25,400 nt of DNA from CAZAFD01 sp964484785 (GTDB lineage: Bacteria > Pseudomonadota > Alphaproteobacteria > Rickettsiales > UBA1997): the NCBI GenBank assembly GCA_964484785.1, contig CAZAFD010000012.1, positions 1-25,400 of the forward strand. Direction: 5' to 3'. This document shows positions 1 through 8,800 of the stretch, in pieces (the stretch's first letter is position 1; the number at the start of each line of letters is the position of its first letter). A program made the translations under genes and the position numbers. The notes under the pieces were generated by a model. The model was not told where the DNA came from. It saw only the letters and a program-made list of their open reading frames with translations, and did not search any database.

Positions 1-921
1 TCTGTTAAGGACCAAATTACCCTTCTACCTAAAGACATACTATTTTCCCTATACATAACTATTACAGATTCCGCTCTTTGTGAAAAAGTTTCAATAATTT
101 ATAAACACGATATTTCAGAGAATAAAAAAGAGGTTAAAATTGATGATAGACCTATAAAAAAATTAAGTGAACTAAATGATATATTTAAAATATCTTATTT
201 AATCCCTCAAATGAATCAGTTTTTTATTGGGCCAAGTGCATCAAGAAGAAAATTCCTAGATAAAACCGCAAGTCTACTTTACACCAACCACTATACTGTT
301 GTATCTCGATATGAATTTTTTCTAAAAGAAAGATTACGTATACTTACTTTAGAAAAACCTGACTTGAATTGGCTTGATATAGTGGAAAAAAAGATATCAG
401 AGTTAGGAGTATCTATAGCCAGTATTAGAAACGAGATAGTAGATAATTTCAATAACATTTTTAATACGCATAAATTATGTTTTCCAATATGTAGCTTAGA
501 AATAAATGGCGAGATTGAAACTAAATTAAGAACAAATAAAGCGCTGGTTGTGGAACATTATTTTATGGAAAAACTAAAAACAAACAGAGAAGAGGACAGA
601 AACACAAAAAGAACTAATTTTGGAATACATAAAAGCGATTTAGAAGTCATTCATAAAATGAAGGGCATTAAGGCAAGTTTATGTTCAACCGGGGAACAAA
701 AATTACTTTTAATATCTCTTATAATAATAAGATGTATTTTTACAAAAAATTTAGATAAGGGGATAAGTATTCTCCTGTTAGACGAAGCTACAACACACCT
801 AGATTACAAAACAAGAGAGTTGTTCTTGCATGAATTAAAAAAATTAGATATTCAAACATTCATTACAAGTATAACATCTGCTGACTTGCAAGGCTTAGAA
901 GGTAAAAACATAACATTATAA
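1..921 (+). CDS. recF: RecF, DNA replication/repair SMC-like ATPase (5' end missing)
   Basis: RecF binds DNA at gaps next to double-stranded regions and helps load RecA. The frame is open from base 1 with no stop, so the gene enters from upstream; the ATG at 211 is internal. About 306 residues are visible, and the N-terminal Walker A part lies outside the window. Visible family features are the IPQMNQFFIGPSASRRKFLD segment (RecF proteins have a similar PxMxxLFxGPxxxRRxFLD), the ABC signature-like STGEQKLLLISL near codon 228, and Walker B plus D-loop ILLLDEATTHLD near codon 258. The stop overlaps the ATG of the next gene by one base (TAATG), so the two are probably translationally coupled. The C-terminus looks complete. 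Confidence 0.93.
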   Translation, partial: SVKDQITLLPKDILFSLYITITDSALCEKVSIIYKHDISENKKEVKIDDRPIKKLSELNDIFKISYLIPQMNQFFIGPSASRRKFLDKTASLLYTNHYTVVSRYEFFLKERLRILTLEKPDLNWLDIVEKKISELGVSIASIRNEIVDNFNNIFNTHKLCFPICSLEINGEIETKLRTNKALVVEHYFMEKLKTNREEDRNTKRTNFGIHKSDLEVIHKMKGIKASLCSTGEQKLLLISLIIIRCIFTKNLDKGISILLLDEATTHLDYKTRELFLHELKKLDIQTFITSITSADLQGLEGKNITL

Positions 922-1613
922 TGGAACAGTTAGAATTCAGTTTTATTCCGGAATGTGATAAATTTAATATTAATAATTTTATAACCTTTAAGGGTAACTT
1001 AGAGGCTTATTCTTTTATCAAAAACAGCAATGCTTTTCTTTCTTTGCAGGGGAACAACCTGTTTTTCTTAAGCGGACCAAATAAATCTGGAAAAACTTAT
1101 TTGGCTAATATATGGAAAAATTTAAATAATGCTAAACTAATTCCTTTCAAACTTTTACAAGAATTAAATACAGAAGATTTCAACTTATATATTAACAGCG
1201 TAGTAGAACAATACGATAATTATATCATAGATGACTTTAACATCAAAAACATAAGTGAAATAAAATTATTAAATTTATTTAACGTTGTTATTGGCAATAA
1301 ATCTAATTTACTAATAATAAACAAAGAGTCTATAAAAAATTTAAACTTCTCCATAAAGGACCTAGATTCGAGAATTGAATCTTGCATAAAACTGGAAATA
1401 AAGCAAATTACCTCAGAAATAAAACATATGTTTCTCGTGAAACTATTAGCGGATAAACAGTTCAGACTTAAATCTTACATAGAAAATTATATATCTAAAA
1501 CACTACCAAATTCTTATGAAGCTATCTTCAAATTTGTACAAAAATTAAGTATAACAGCTAGCCAAACTAATCATAAAATTACAATTCCATTTATAAAGCA
1601 CTTCGTTCTATAA
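921..1613 (+). CDS. hdaA: HdaA-like DnaA-regulatory AAA+ protein
   Basis: Hda/HdaA proteins resemble DnaA domain III without the DNA-binding domain IV. With the sliding clamp they stimulate ATP hydrolysis by DnaA and so limit re-initiation. At 230 residues this one has the expected size. It starts with a clamp-binding-like motif (QLEFSF, residues 3-8), followed by Walker A GPNKSGKT (52-59), Walker B YIIDDFN (101-107), a sensor-1 like strand (LLIIN) and a DLDSRIES segment that fits the Box VII arginine. There is no helix-turn-helix tail. Overall sequence is very divergent, so identity rests on architecture and motifs. It overlaps recF by one base. The next 230 bases carry no gene on this strand, so it probably ends the operon. 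Confidence 0.8.
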   Translation: MEQLEFSFIPECDKFNINNFITFKGNLEAYSFIKNSNAFLSLQGNNLFFLSGPNKSGKTYLANIWKNLNNAKLIPFKLLQELNTEDFNLYINSVVEQYDNYIIDDFNIKNISEIKLLNLFNVVIGNKSNLLIINKESIKNLNFSIKDLDSRIESCIKLEIKQITSEIKHMFLVKLLADKQFRLKSYIENYISKTLPNSYEAIFKFVQKLSITASQTNHKITIPFIKHFVL

Positions 1614-1615
1614 TC

Positions 1616-1637
1616 GCATAGATTATAGAATCTATGC
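1616..1637. repeat. Perfect 9-bp inverted repeat after hdaA
   Basis: GCATAGATT, loop ATAG, AATCTATGC. It begins two bases after the hdaA stop and has no T-run, so it is not a classical intrinsic terminator, though it could protect the mRNA 3' end or be a protein site. The core TAGATTATAGAATCTA occurs again at 16410-16425 with different but still complementary outer bases. Confidence 0.7.
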
Positions 1638-1680
1638 ATAATTCAAGCTCGAATATAAGTGTCGTTACTACCATAAAATA

Positions 1681-1710
1681 TTGACTTATACAATCTGTGA
1701 TATATATACT
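1681..1710 (+). promoter_or_regulatory. Sigma70-like promoter in the hdaA / giant-gene gap
   Basis: TTGACT at 1681-1686 and TATACT at 1705-1710, 18 bases apart. No open reading frame of note follows on the plus strand before two hairpins (1711-1755 and 1800-1827). It could drive a short non-coding RNA. AT-rich sequence makes chance matches common. Confidence 0.4.
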
Positions 1711-1755
1711 AACCCTGGTTAACTTCTGTATTTAGATTTTACAGAAGGGGTTTTT
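1711..1755 (+). terminator. Intrinsic terminator-like hairpin
   Basis: Stem CTTCTGTA (1723-1730) pairs with TACAGAAG (1740-1747). An outer AACCC (1711-1715) can pair with GGGTT (1748-1752), and the T-run is at 1751-1755. The orientation fits plus-strand transcription, either hdaA read-through or a short RNA from the promoter at 1681. Confidence 0.6.
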
Positions 1756-1799
1756 GTAAGCCTATGGTTTACATCAATCCGTTCCACAATTTCCTGTCC

Positions 1800-1827
1800 A
1801 AAAATACCTGATTATTCAGGTATTTTT
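1800..1827. terminator. Bidirectional terminator between hdaA side and giant gene 1
   Basis: Perfect 12-bp stem AAAAATACCTGA / TCAGGTATTTTT with a TTAT loop. Five A/T pairs at its base give a T-run in both directions. It lies 17 bases beyond the stop of the minus-strand giant gene, so it can end that transcript as well as plus-strand transcription coming from recF-hdaA. Confidence 0.8.
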
Positions 1828-1844
1828 CTTGTTTAATACTTTAT

Positions 1845-4800
1845 CTATAAATCTAAATCCCTAGAGTGGTCGTTCTTCTGTAATTGTTCTTGTGCTATAT
1901 AACTAACCGGACAGAAAGATCTTTCGTTCTCTGATGACTGTTTTGGCTGTCTTAATATGCTAGTAATCGTTGGAGCAATACTATGCTGAATATTGGGACT
2001 AGACGTAACAAAAAGACTAGGACCTAATTTAACTACTTCTTGCTTTTTCAATTCTTTACGAAGATTCCTCTTATATTTTAAATATATAAAAGGATATAGG
2101 ATATTTAAAAATTTATTGCGTTTACTTGCCTCAAGAAAAAATAATGGTCTTTCAAGTAGCCTTTCCACAAAGTCACGATTCGCACCGGGCCTTGCTAAGA
2201 CAGATCTTATTAAAGCATCGTATCGTCTAAGAGACTTAATACTTAATTTAGATTTTTCATTTTCTAAGGTTTCGCTGATTTTTGTGTTTATTGTCTGTAA
2301 AATGGTCAATTGATTAAAGTCTACATTCAAGTACTTAGCAAGGTCTCTACAATGATTAGTTAAACTAAATAGTACTTTACTATACCTACGAGCACGCCAT
2401 CTCTTAAAAAAGGATAATTCTTTAAGGCAATTTTTAAGAAATGCGGTTGATAAATCTTCAACATACGACAATCGATCAAGCTCTTCTTTATATCTATTTT
2501 CTTCTAATAAAAGTTCTATAAGCTTAGCATCTTTAACCAGTCGCCTTTTTATTATTGATGATAAATCCTGAATTCCGGCACCATAACTTATAAGAGTTTT
2601 TAATTGGTCTATCTTACTAGAAAACCAACAATAATACTGGCTTATATCAGAAGCCATACCATTTTTTTGCTGATATAAAGTATTATATTTTTTAATTTGT
2701 TCGCGAATATAATCTTGTAAAGATTTTAGCAAGATTTCAGCTTCGCTCGCATAACAAGGATCCATTGATAGACTTTTTGATATCTCGTTAACCCTTAACA
2801 TAAACTCATTCTCAAAAAGGCTTGGATAGTTTCCACATTCTTCTACAAGTATTTTAACTTGGCTAGTAAACCTAATCACTAGCTTAATTAAACCAGTATA
2901 ATACGTTTTATCTCTAAAATCATCAAAATTCTTGAAACTACAAACTATAGAAGGCAAAGCATCTTGAACTTCTTCTAAGAAATTATTCTGGAATGGTAAT
3001 AAAAATATATCCTCTATTGTAGATTTTATAACTACATCAAAACTTAAAGAACCAATTATATGACTATTTAGTCTTGTATTCACAAGCCTTAATAAGGCAT
3101 TATAAAATAGCGCCTTTTGAGAAAAAATTAAATCTTGGTAGCTCCGAAGCTGGTTAAGCCCCTGGATACACTGTTGGTATCTAGAAAAGATATTACCTAA
3201 CGCGCTTTCCTGTAAATCTCTAATACACTTTGTAATATCTATATGGACACTATTTTCTCCAGCTTGATCAGTAAATTGACTAAGATCTAAAATTGCAGGC
3301 AGTCGATGTATAATAACATCATTATATATATTTCTTAACACACCCAAGCTATTTGTGTTCAAGGACTCTATATGAATATCTTCTAAAATTTTATTCGTAT
3401 GTGTTAATAATACTGCAAAAACCTCAGTATCACAGTTCTTTTTAATTATAGTATATAATTTTTTAGCTTCTTCTTGATCAAAAATTATACTATAATCACC
3501 ACAAACATTGCTGGCGAAAAATTTTTGATAGATTTGTTCTAATTTATTCTTAAATTCTACATAATCCTCTTCATTCACAAAAATTAAAGTCTCCTTAATA
3601 AAGGTTTGTCTGAATTCTCTTATCAATTCTATTCTTCTTTGTGCAAGATCCCTAAATATTCTTTTACATGTAACAAAATATCTTGGGTCATCTTCGTATA
3701 AAAAGAGACACACGGCCTGGTCAAAAACATCAATCACAGCATCAAGTTCTGAATTAGACATCTCTTTAGAAGATATAAGATATTTGAGACAAACTTTAGA
3801 TAAAATTTCAAGTAAGTAGCTAGACTCATACGAAATATTACTATAATTAGCTTGAATACTCTCTGTAATTTCTTCAACAAGAGGTTTTAATAAAGAAGCA
3901 TTCTTCCTAAAAATTCCCATTTTATATTGAAGAATTTTACCAGTATTCTGTGCAACATTCTGCATAAAAAATCTTATAAAATTAACATATACATCTCTAC
4001 TTAAATCATCATTTTTAGATACAGCATCCACTAGAGTTTGAAATTGTGTACTAATATCACCTAAATATGAGCTATATTTATCTACAATAATTGAGGCAAT
4101 TTCTTTGCTTGTGTAAAGCTTCATACCAGGAAGATTATTGGGAGCTTCAATTACCCCAAATCTACCTAGGTACTCAGTAACTTTAGCAATTTGTTCTTCA
4201 TTTAGAACATCTGTATCATTTTTTAAATCTAGTAAAGCATCTGCAAGAGTACACCTGACAGTAGCGGTAGAATCTTTATTTATCTCGACTAATGGCACAT
4301 TAAGAAAGTAATTAATCTCTCTAATCTTTGCAAGATTGTCTAAATTTCTACTACAGATTTCTAAACTTTGCATTAATAATTCTAATATCTTCCTTTGATA
4401 TACCTTTATCAGAGACCGATCATTGAATTTATAATTAGGTAAAGCCTGATATATCATAATAATGTTTCCAATCACGGAAGGAGACCCTACTCTGGTATCT
4501 AAAGCAAAACCTCTATTATGCCGAATAAATTGACCAACGATTAGATCTTCTAGCATTGTATTATTTACTTTAGGTGCAAGAACCGCTTGATAAGTTCTGC
4601 TACTATTAGGGTATATTAAAGATCTTGAATTAACTAGGCCCGCAGAAAAACATCTCTCTATAACAGAAATATTCTTATCCAGAAATTCCGTATCAACTTG
4701 TTGTGGGCGAAGAAAATTCGAAAACCATCCCGCAAGTATACTTTCACCCTGAAATTCAAAAACGCTACTATCAAATAACTGACAACCACTACTCTCAAAA

Positions 4801-5660
4801 TACTTTTTCGCAAACCTATATAGAATATCTGGATTTGTATATGGAGCAATATAAAAACACACTTTTATAAAGAAAAATCTATTAGGCGAAATAAAAGTTG
4901 TACAGTTACAACATCTTTCATATGGTAGTTGCTTACCTTGGAGCACATAGTCACGAATTTCTTGGTCGCCGCTTAGTTCTAATGCTTTAAAAATATCGTA
5001 CCCATACTCTTCGCGTAAACTTTGAAGCTTTTGTCCTATTTCTCCTGGAGTGCCAGTAAATTTTATAAAATCAAAAGGACCATTATAACCAAACATTTTA
5101 ATTACTTCATCTGAACTTAAGTCAGCAAGTATTTCAAATACCTTCTCTTGATATTCTTTGCGTTGTTCTATAATTGTGTCTTTATTTAGAAAATCATATC
5201 TTAAAACACGGTCTTCTATTTGTTGCAAGATCAGCAACTTAAACAGCAATATTTGAAAATAATCAATTGGAGCCCTGTCCCTTATTTCAGTAAACTTTTT
5301 ATCATGCAAAGGATCAAATGCATCATCCAAAAATGAAAGAAAATCTGCGCAATTATTTAACACTGGTACGCTCATGTGCAATACACTCATGTTTTTCAGC
5401 CACGTACTATAATATATTGTAAATGACCTAGTATCCTCTTCTACTTCTATTGATGCTGAATCTTCACCATACCTAAATGGTAAATTATAAAACATAATTT
5501 TTTCGAATATTTCCTTATCAACTCGTAAATGTGCACCGACAGCATCAATATAAAACATGACAGGATCGCCAAATTTTTTTAAGGCATCCTGGTACTTTTT
5601 TAACTCTTCCCGGTATATATCTAATTGTTTTAATCTATAAGACTCAATATTGTCAGTCAT
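1845..5660 (-). CDS. Giant hypothetical protein 1 (1271 aa), paralogue family member
   Basis: Function unknown. The ATG at 5660 is preferred over an in-frame TTG at 5666. No signal peptide or convincing membrane segment is visible; the protein looks mostly helical and soluble. It aligns along most of its length with the next upstream gene (5886-9374). Shared parts are an N-terminal region with PIDYF (near 140) and a GYNG element (near 195), EFQG..IL..WF (near 305), a highly conserved block FGVIEAPN..PGMKLYTSKE (about 483-520), GDYSI (near 720, better matched in the 768-aa member), and a C-terminal LYPFIYLKYKRNLRKELKKQ (about 1188-1207). A polar tail of about 64 residues follows. A CCNC cluster near 250 is not shared. 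No enzymatic motif is recognised. It has its own promoter, so it is probably monocistronic. Confidence 0.9.
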   Translation of the reverse strand: MTDNIESYRLKQLDIYREELKKYQDALKKFGDPVMFYIDAVGAHLRVDKEIFEKIMFYNLPFRYGEDSASIEVEEDTRSFTIYYSTWLKNMSVLHMSVPVLNNCADFLSFLDDAFDPLHDKKFTEIRDRAPIDYFQILLFKLLILQQIEDRVLRYDFLNKDTIIEQRKEYQEKVFEILADLSSDEVIKMFGYNGPFDFIKFTGTPGEIGQKLQSLREEYGYDIFKALELSGDQEIRDYVLQGKQLPYERCCNCTTFISPNRFFFIKVCFYIAPYTNPDILYRFAKKYFESSGCQLFDSSVFEFQGESILAGWFSNFLRPQQVDTEFLDKNISVIERCFSAGLVNSRSLIYPNSSRTYQAVLAPKVNNTMLEDLIVGQFIRHNRGFALDTRVGSPSVIGNIIMIYQALPNYKFNDRSLIKVYQRKILELLMQSLEICSRNLDNLAKIREINYFLNVPLVEINKDSTATVRCTLADALLDLKNDTDVLNEEQIAKVTEYLGRFGVIEAPNNLPGMKLYTSKEIASIIVDKYSSYLGDISTQFQTLVDAVSKNDDLSRDVYVNFIRFFMQNVAQNTGKILQYKMGIFRKNASLLKPLVEEITESIQANYSNISYESSYLLEILSKVCLKYLISSKEMSNSELDAVIDVFDQAVCLFLYEDDPRYFVTCKRIFRDLAQRRIELIREFRQTFIKETLIFVNEEDYVEFKNKLEQIYQKFFASNVCGDYSIIFDQEEAKKLYTIIKKNCDTEVFAVLLTHTNKILEDIHIESLNTNSLGVLRNIYNDVIIHRLPAILDLSQFTDQAGENSVHIDITKCIRDLQESALGNIFSRYQQCIQGLNQLRSYQDLIFSQKALFYNALLRLVNTRLNSHIIGSLSFDVVIKSTIEDIFLLPFQNNFLEEVQDALPSIVCSFKNFDDFRDKTYYTGLIKLVIRFTSQVKILVEECGNYPSLFENEFMLRVNEISKSLSMDPCYASEAEILLKSLQDYIREQIKKYNTLYQQKNGMASDISQYYCWFSSKIDQLKTLISYGAGIQDLSSIIKRRLVKDAKLIELLLEENRYKEELDRLSYVEDLSTAFLKNCLKELSFFKRWRARRYSKVLFSLTNHCRDLAKYLNVDFNQLTILQTINTKISETLENEKSKLSIKSLRRYDALIRSVLARPGANRDFVERLLERPLFFLEASKRNKFLNILYPFIYLKYKRNLRKELKKQEVVKLGPSLFVTSSPNIQHSIAPTITSILRQPKQSSENERSFCPVSYIAQEQLQKNDHSRDLDL

Positions 5661-5689
5661 AAACAATTAAGTTTATTTAAGTTTAGAAT

Positions 5690-5718
5690 ATTATATATTA
5701 ATTTATTTAATTACTCAA
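5690..5718 (-). promoter_or_regulatory. Promoter of giant gene 1
   Basis: Read on the minus strand: TTGAGT (5718-5713), a 17-base spacer, and TATAAT (5695-5690), about 30 bases before the ATG at 5660. The -35 and the first part of the spacer match the promoter of the paralogue at 9434-9406 (15 of the first 17 bases). No Shine-Dalgarno sequence is evident before the start codon. Confidence 0.65.
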
Positions 5719-5748
5719 GAAATAAATAAATTAACTTATAATATTTGT

Positions 5749-5845
5749 AAGGAGGAAGAGTCTTGCGTTAAAGAAATATCCTGTGCTCCACCAGACTAAC
5801 CCCACCTAGTCCTATACTTAACTAGGTGTGGTTATTTGTTTTTGT
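5749..5845 (+). ncRNA. Candidate small RNA between the giant paralogues
   Basis: Plus strand: TATAAT at 5737-5742 without a good -35. Next come a perfect anti-SD complement TAAGGAGG (5748-5755) with no usable reading frame behind it, and a strong terminator. The terminator stem AACCCCACCTAGT (5798-5810) pairs with ACTAGGTGTGGTT (5821-5833) with one mismatch, and T-rich sequence follows. Internally GGAG (5751-5754) could pair with CTCC (5786-5789), or AGTCT (5759-5763) with AGACT (5793-5797). No known RNA family (SRP RNA, tmRNA, RNase P RNA) is recognised. The T-run orientation excludes a simple terminator for the minus-strand gene ending at 5886. Confidence 0.35.
5797..5842 (+). terminator. 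Rho-independent terminator, plus strand
   Basis: A 13-bp stem with one C/T mismatch, a 10-base loop at 5811-5820, then ATTTGTTTTTG. The T-rich side is only on the plus strand, although both neighbouring genes are on the minus strand. Confidence 0.65.
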
Positions 5846-5885
5846 AGTTTTGTTTATTTTTGTTTTATATTTTATGTTTTTGTGT

Positions 5886-8800
5886 TTATCTTCTCATACC
5901 TTCTCTAACAGTAAGTCTCGCTTCTTCTTGTGTTCTACTAGGAGATTGTCTTTCTGTTCTTGCTTGTTCAGGTGTAGATTCAAGTATTTCAGATATCGCA
6001 ATACTTTTATGATCTTCTTCTACATCTTTTCTAATAATTTTTTGTCCAGAACTTGTTCTTTGTCTTTTTAGTTCTATTGCTATATGAATTCTATAGCTTA
6101 GATATGTAAAAGGATATATTAGATTAAACAACAAGTTTTTATGAGCTCTTTTAATAAAAGCTACTTGTTTGGCATATATCCTAGCTATATCAGAAGCTCT
6201 ACTTATATAATTTGCCTTTGTTAAAGGTTTTGTTAAATCCTCAAATCTTTTAACACATAAAGTACTGGTTGAAATTTTACATGAAGTTTTAATTTCTTTA
6301 TCTATTCCAGATATAATAGCATCTAATAACTCATTGTTTGAGTGATTATTAATAAATACCGAGCAAGTAAGTCTTAATATAAACAAGGTTTCAACATATT
6401 TAAGTATGTTGGTTTCCTTAAAATTAGGTAAGGAATCAATTGCGTTTGTATTAAGAATATATCCTATAAAGGTATCATTAAAATCAGATTTACTTAATGT
6501 ATGTGATTCTTTTAAGGCTTTTTCTAATGTTCTAATAGCTTCTAATCGTGCTTTTTTGATGTCTGCTGTGTATTCAGGAATTGTATCTAAATGTCCTAGT
6601 ACTTTATACAGCCTATCAAAATAACAAATTACTTTTAATTTTTCATCATAATACTTGTTTATTTCTTTTCGAAGACCCTCATCTTGAGCTATATCAAATA
6701 AACACTCTTTCATGACATCTAAGATGCTATGTACTTTTGTAACATCTTGTTCTGAAACAAGAAGATATTCCAAAAAATCAAAAACTTTAAAAAGTTGTAT
6801 CTTTGATTCTTTATCAAGAGTCTCTCCTTTAAGTAGTTTTAATAGAATATCATCATATAATGATTGTCTCTCACCCATTAAAGAAGTAATCTTTATATAT
6901 GCCTCATATCTCTTAATTTGATCTAGTACTCTCGCATAGGAAGTAAATTTTGTAAGACGAGCTTCTGTATCATGCCTTAATTCTTCTGCTTCTTCATTAT
7001 TACTTTGTAATATTGTAGCATCTACTAAAGCAGGTAAAATTGTACCAGTATATATATCTCGTAAGGCAGGTAGTATTGTTATATTACCATCCTTTAGTCT
7101 CTGTTCTAATATACTCTTCGTGTGTTCCAATATGCGTTCTACCCAAGTAGAATTATTAGCTTGTAGAATATCATCCCATCTAGATGCTTCTATAGGATTT
7201 AAAAAGCCAGTATCTATCTTGGCAAAGGTATCGCCTTGTATAAAGCTTTCTTGTATTTGAAGAAATAAAGACTTTATCTCTTCTAAACCATCTTCTTGAT
7301 CTAATTTTTCTGAAGTAAATACTTTCCTAATTTTATCGAGACTTTGATGTCTATAAATAACACCCTTAAAAATCTTTTCTGCCTCAGATAAATATCTTTG
7401 ATCTGTTACACATGAAAGGCTAGTCATAGCCTTATTGAGAATATTAAGTACTGCGCTATATGTCTCTTCTACATCAAGTTCGGTTACAGAAGAAGCATTT
7501 AGACTTTTATCTAAAATATCAGCAAGAGCTTTAATAACATCACATGGAGAGACACAATGTGGGTTCTCTCTCAAACCACTAATTGCTGCAAGGAGACTAT
7601 TTATTAATGGATTGTCTCCTTTAGAGAAGTCTCTTGCAAATATCTTTAACTTATAAGATACTGGACTATGTAAGCCATGATATATTGGACTTCTTCCATT
7701 AGTACAGCCCATCAATGATGTTATAAAATCAGGAGCATGACTAGTATCAAGCTTAATATGCTCATCCTCTATATATGATCTATATCTCTCTGAAAGAATT
7801 GAAGCAAGTTCTTTGCTTGTGTAAAGCTTCATACCAGGAACATTATTCGGAGCTTCAACTACACCAAATCTACCTAAGTACTCGGTAACTTTAGTAATTT
7901 GTTCTTCACTTAAAACATCTTTATCTTTTACTATGTGTAATAAGGCATCTGCTATAGTGCCAACAATAACTGGGTCATCAGATGCCCCATGAATCATTCT
8001 AGTTAATGGTGCATTAAGGAAATAATTAATATCTTTAACCTTTGAAGGATCATCTAGGTCTCTATTACAAACTTCTAAACTTTGCATTAATAGATCTAAT
8101 ATCTTCTTCTTATACTTTAGCTTGTCTTCTTCATTAAAGTTTGCGGAATTGGATAGTTTCTGGTATATAGTAATGATACTTCCAATTACAGAAGTAGCAC
8201 TTGTTCTAGCATCTAAAGCAAACTTATATGCATGTGGTATAAAGTTACCAGCTACTAGATCTTCTAAGATAGTATCATGTACTCTAGGAGCACTAACTAA
8301 ATTGCCAGTATTAAGGAACTCAAGTAAGGACTTTGAGCTTATATAGCTTTCAGAAAAACATTTCTGAAAGAAGTCTAGATATTTATCTATTATATCAGAA
8401 TCAACTTTCTCTATATCTCCTTTTTTATGAGGAAATATCTTTTCAAACCATCTGCTTAAAATATTCTGTCCTTGGAACTCTAAAGTACCTGTCTCAAATA
8501 TATTACATTCACTGCACTTCATATATTTTTCTATGAGCTTGAAGGCAATTTCATCTTCTCCCTGGCCAGCACTCCATTTGAAAAATATAGTTTCAATTAG
8601 ACCTCTATTTGCTCCGCCTAACTCATCTATCTTTTCTGAATCTATAGTTTTACCTTGTAAGTATTCTTGAAGTGTTTCATCATCATTAAATCTTATTCCT
8701 TCTAAAACATCATATCCATATATCTCTCTTAGAGCTTGTAGTCTAGATCTTTGTATTGCTTTGGTAGGACCAGTAATTGTTAGATTATTCTTATCACCAT

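Noticed and set aside
5661..5666. TTG start two codons upstream for giant gene 1
   Set aside because: An ATG follows at 5660 and nothing favours the TTG; the same reasoning applies to the TTG at 21325 and the TTG at 12421.
5826..6071. 81-codon plus-strand frame
   Set aside because: It is antisense to the 3' end of giant gene 2, starts inside a terminator and is Phe/Cys-rich low-complexity sequence.
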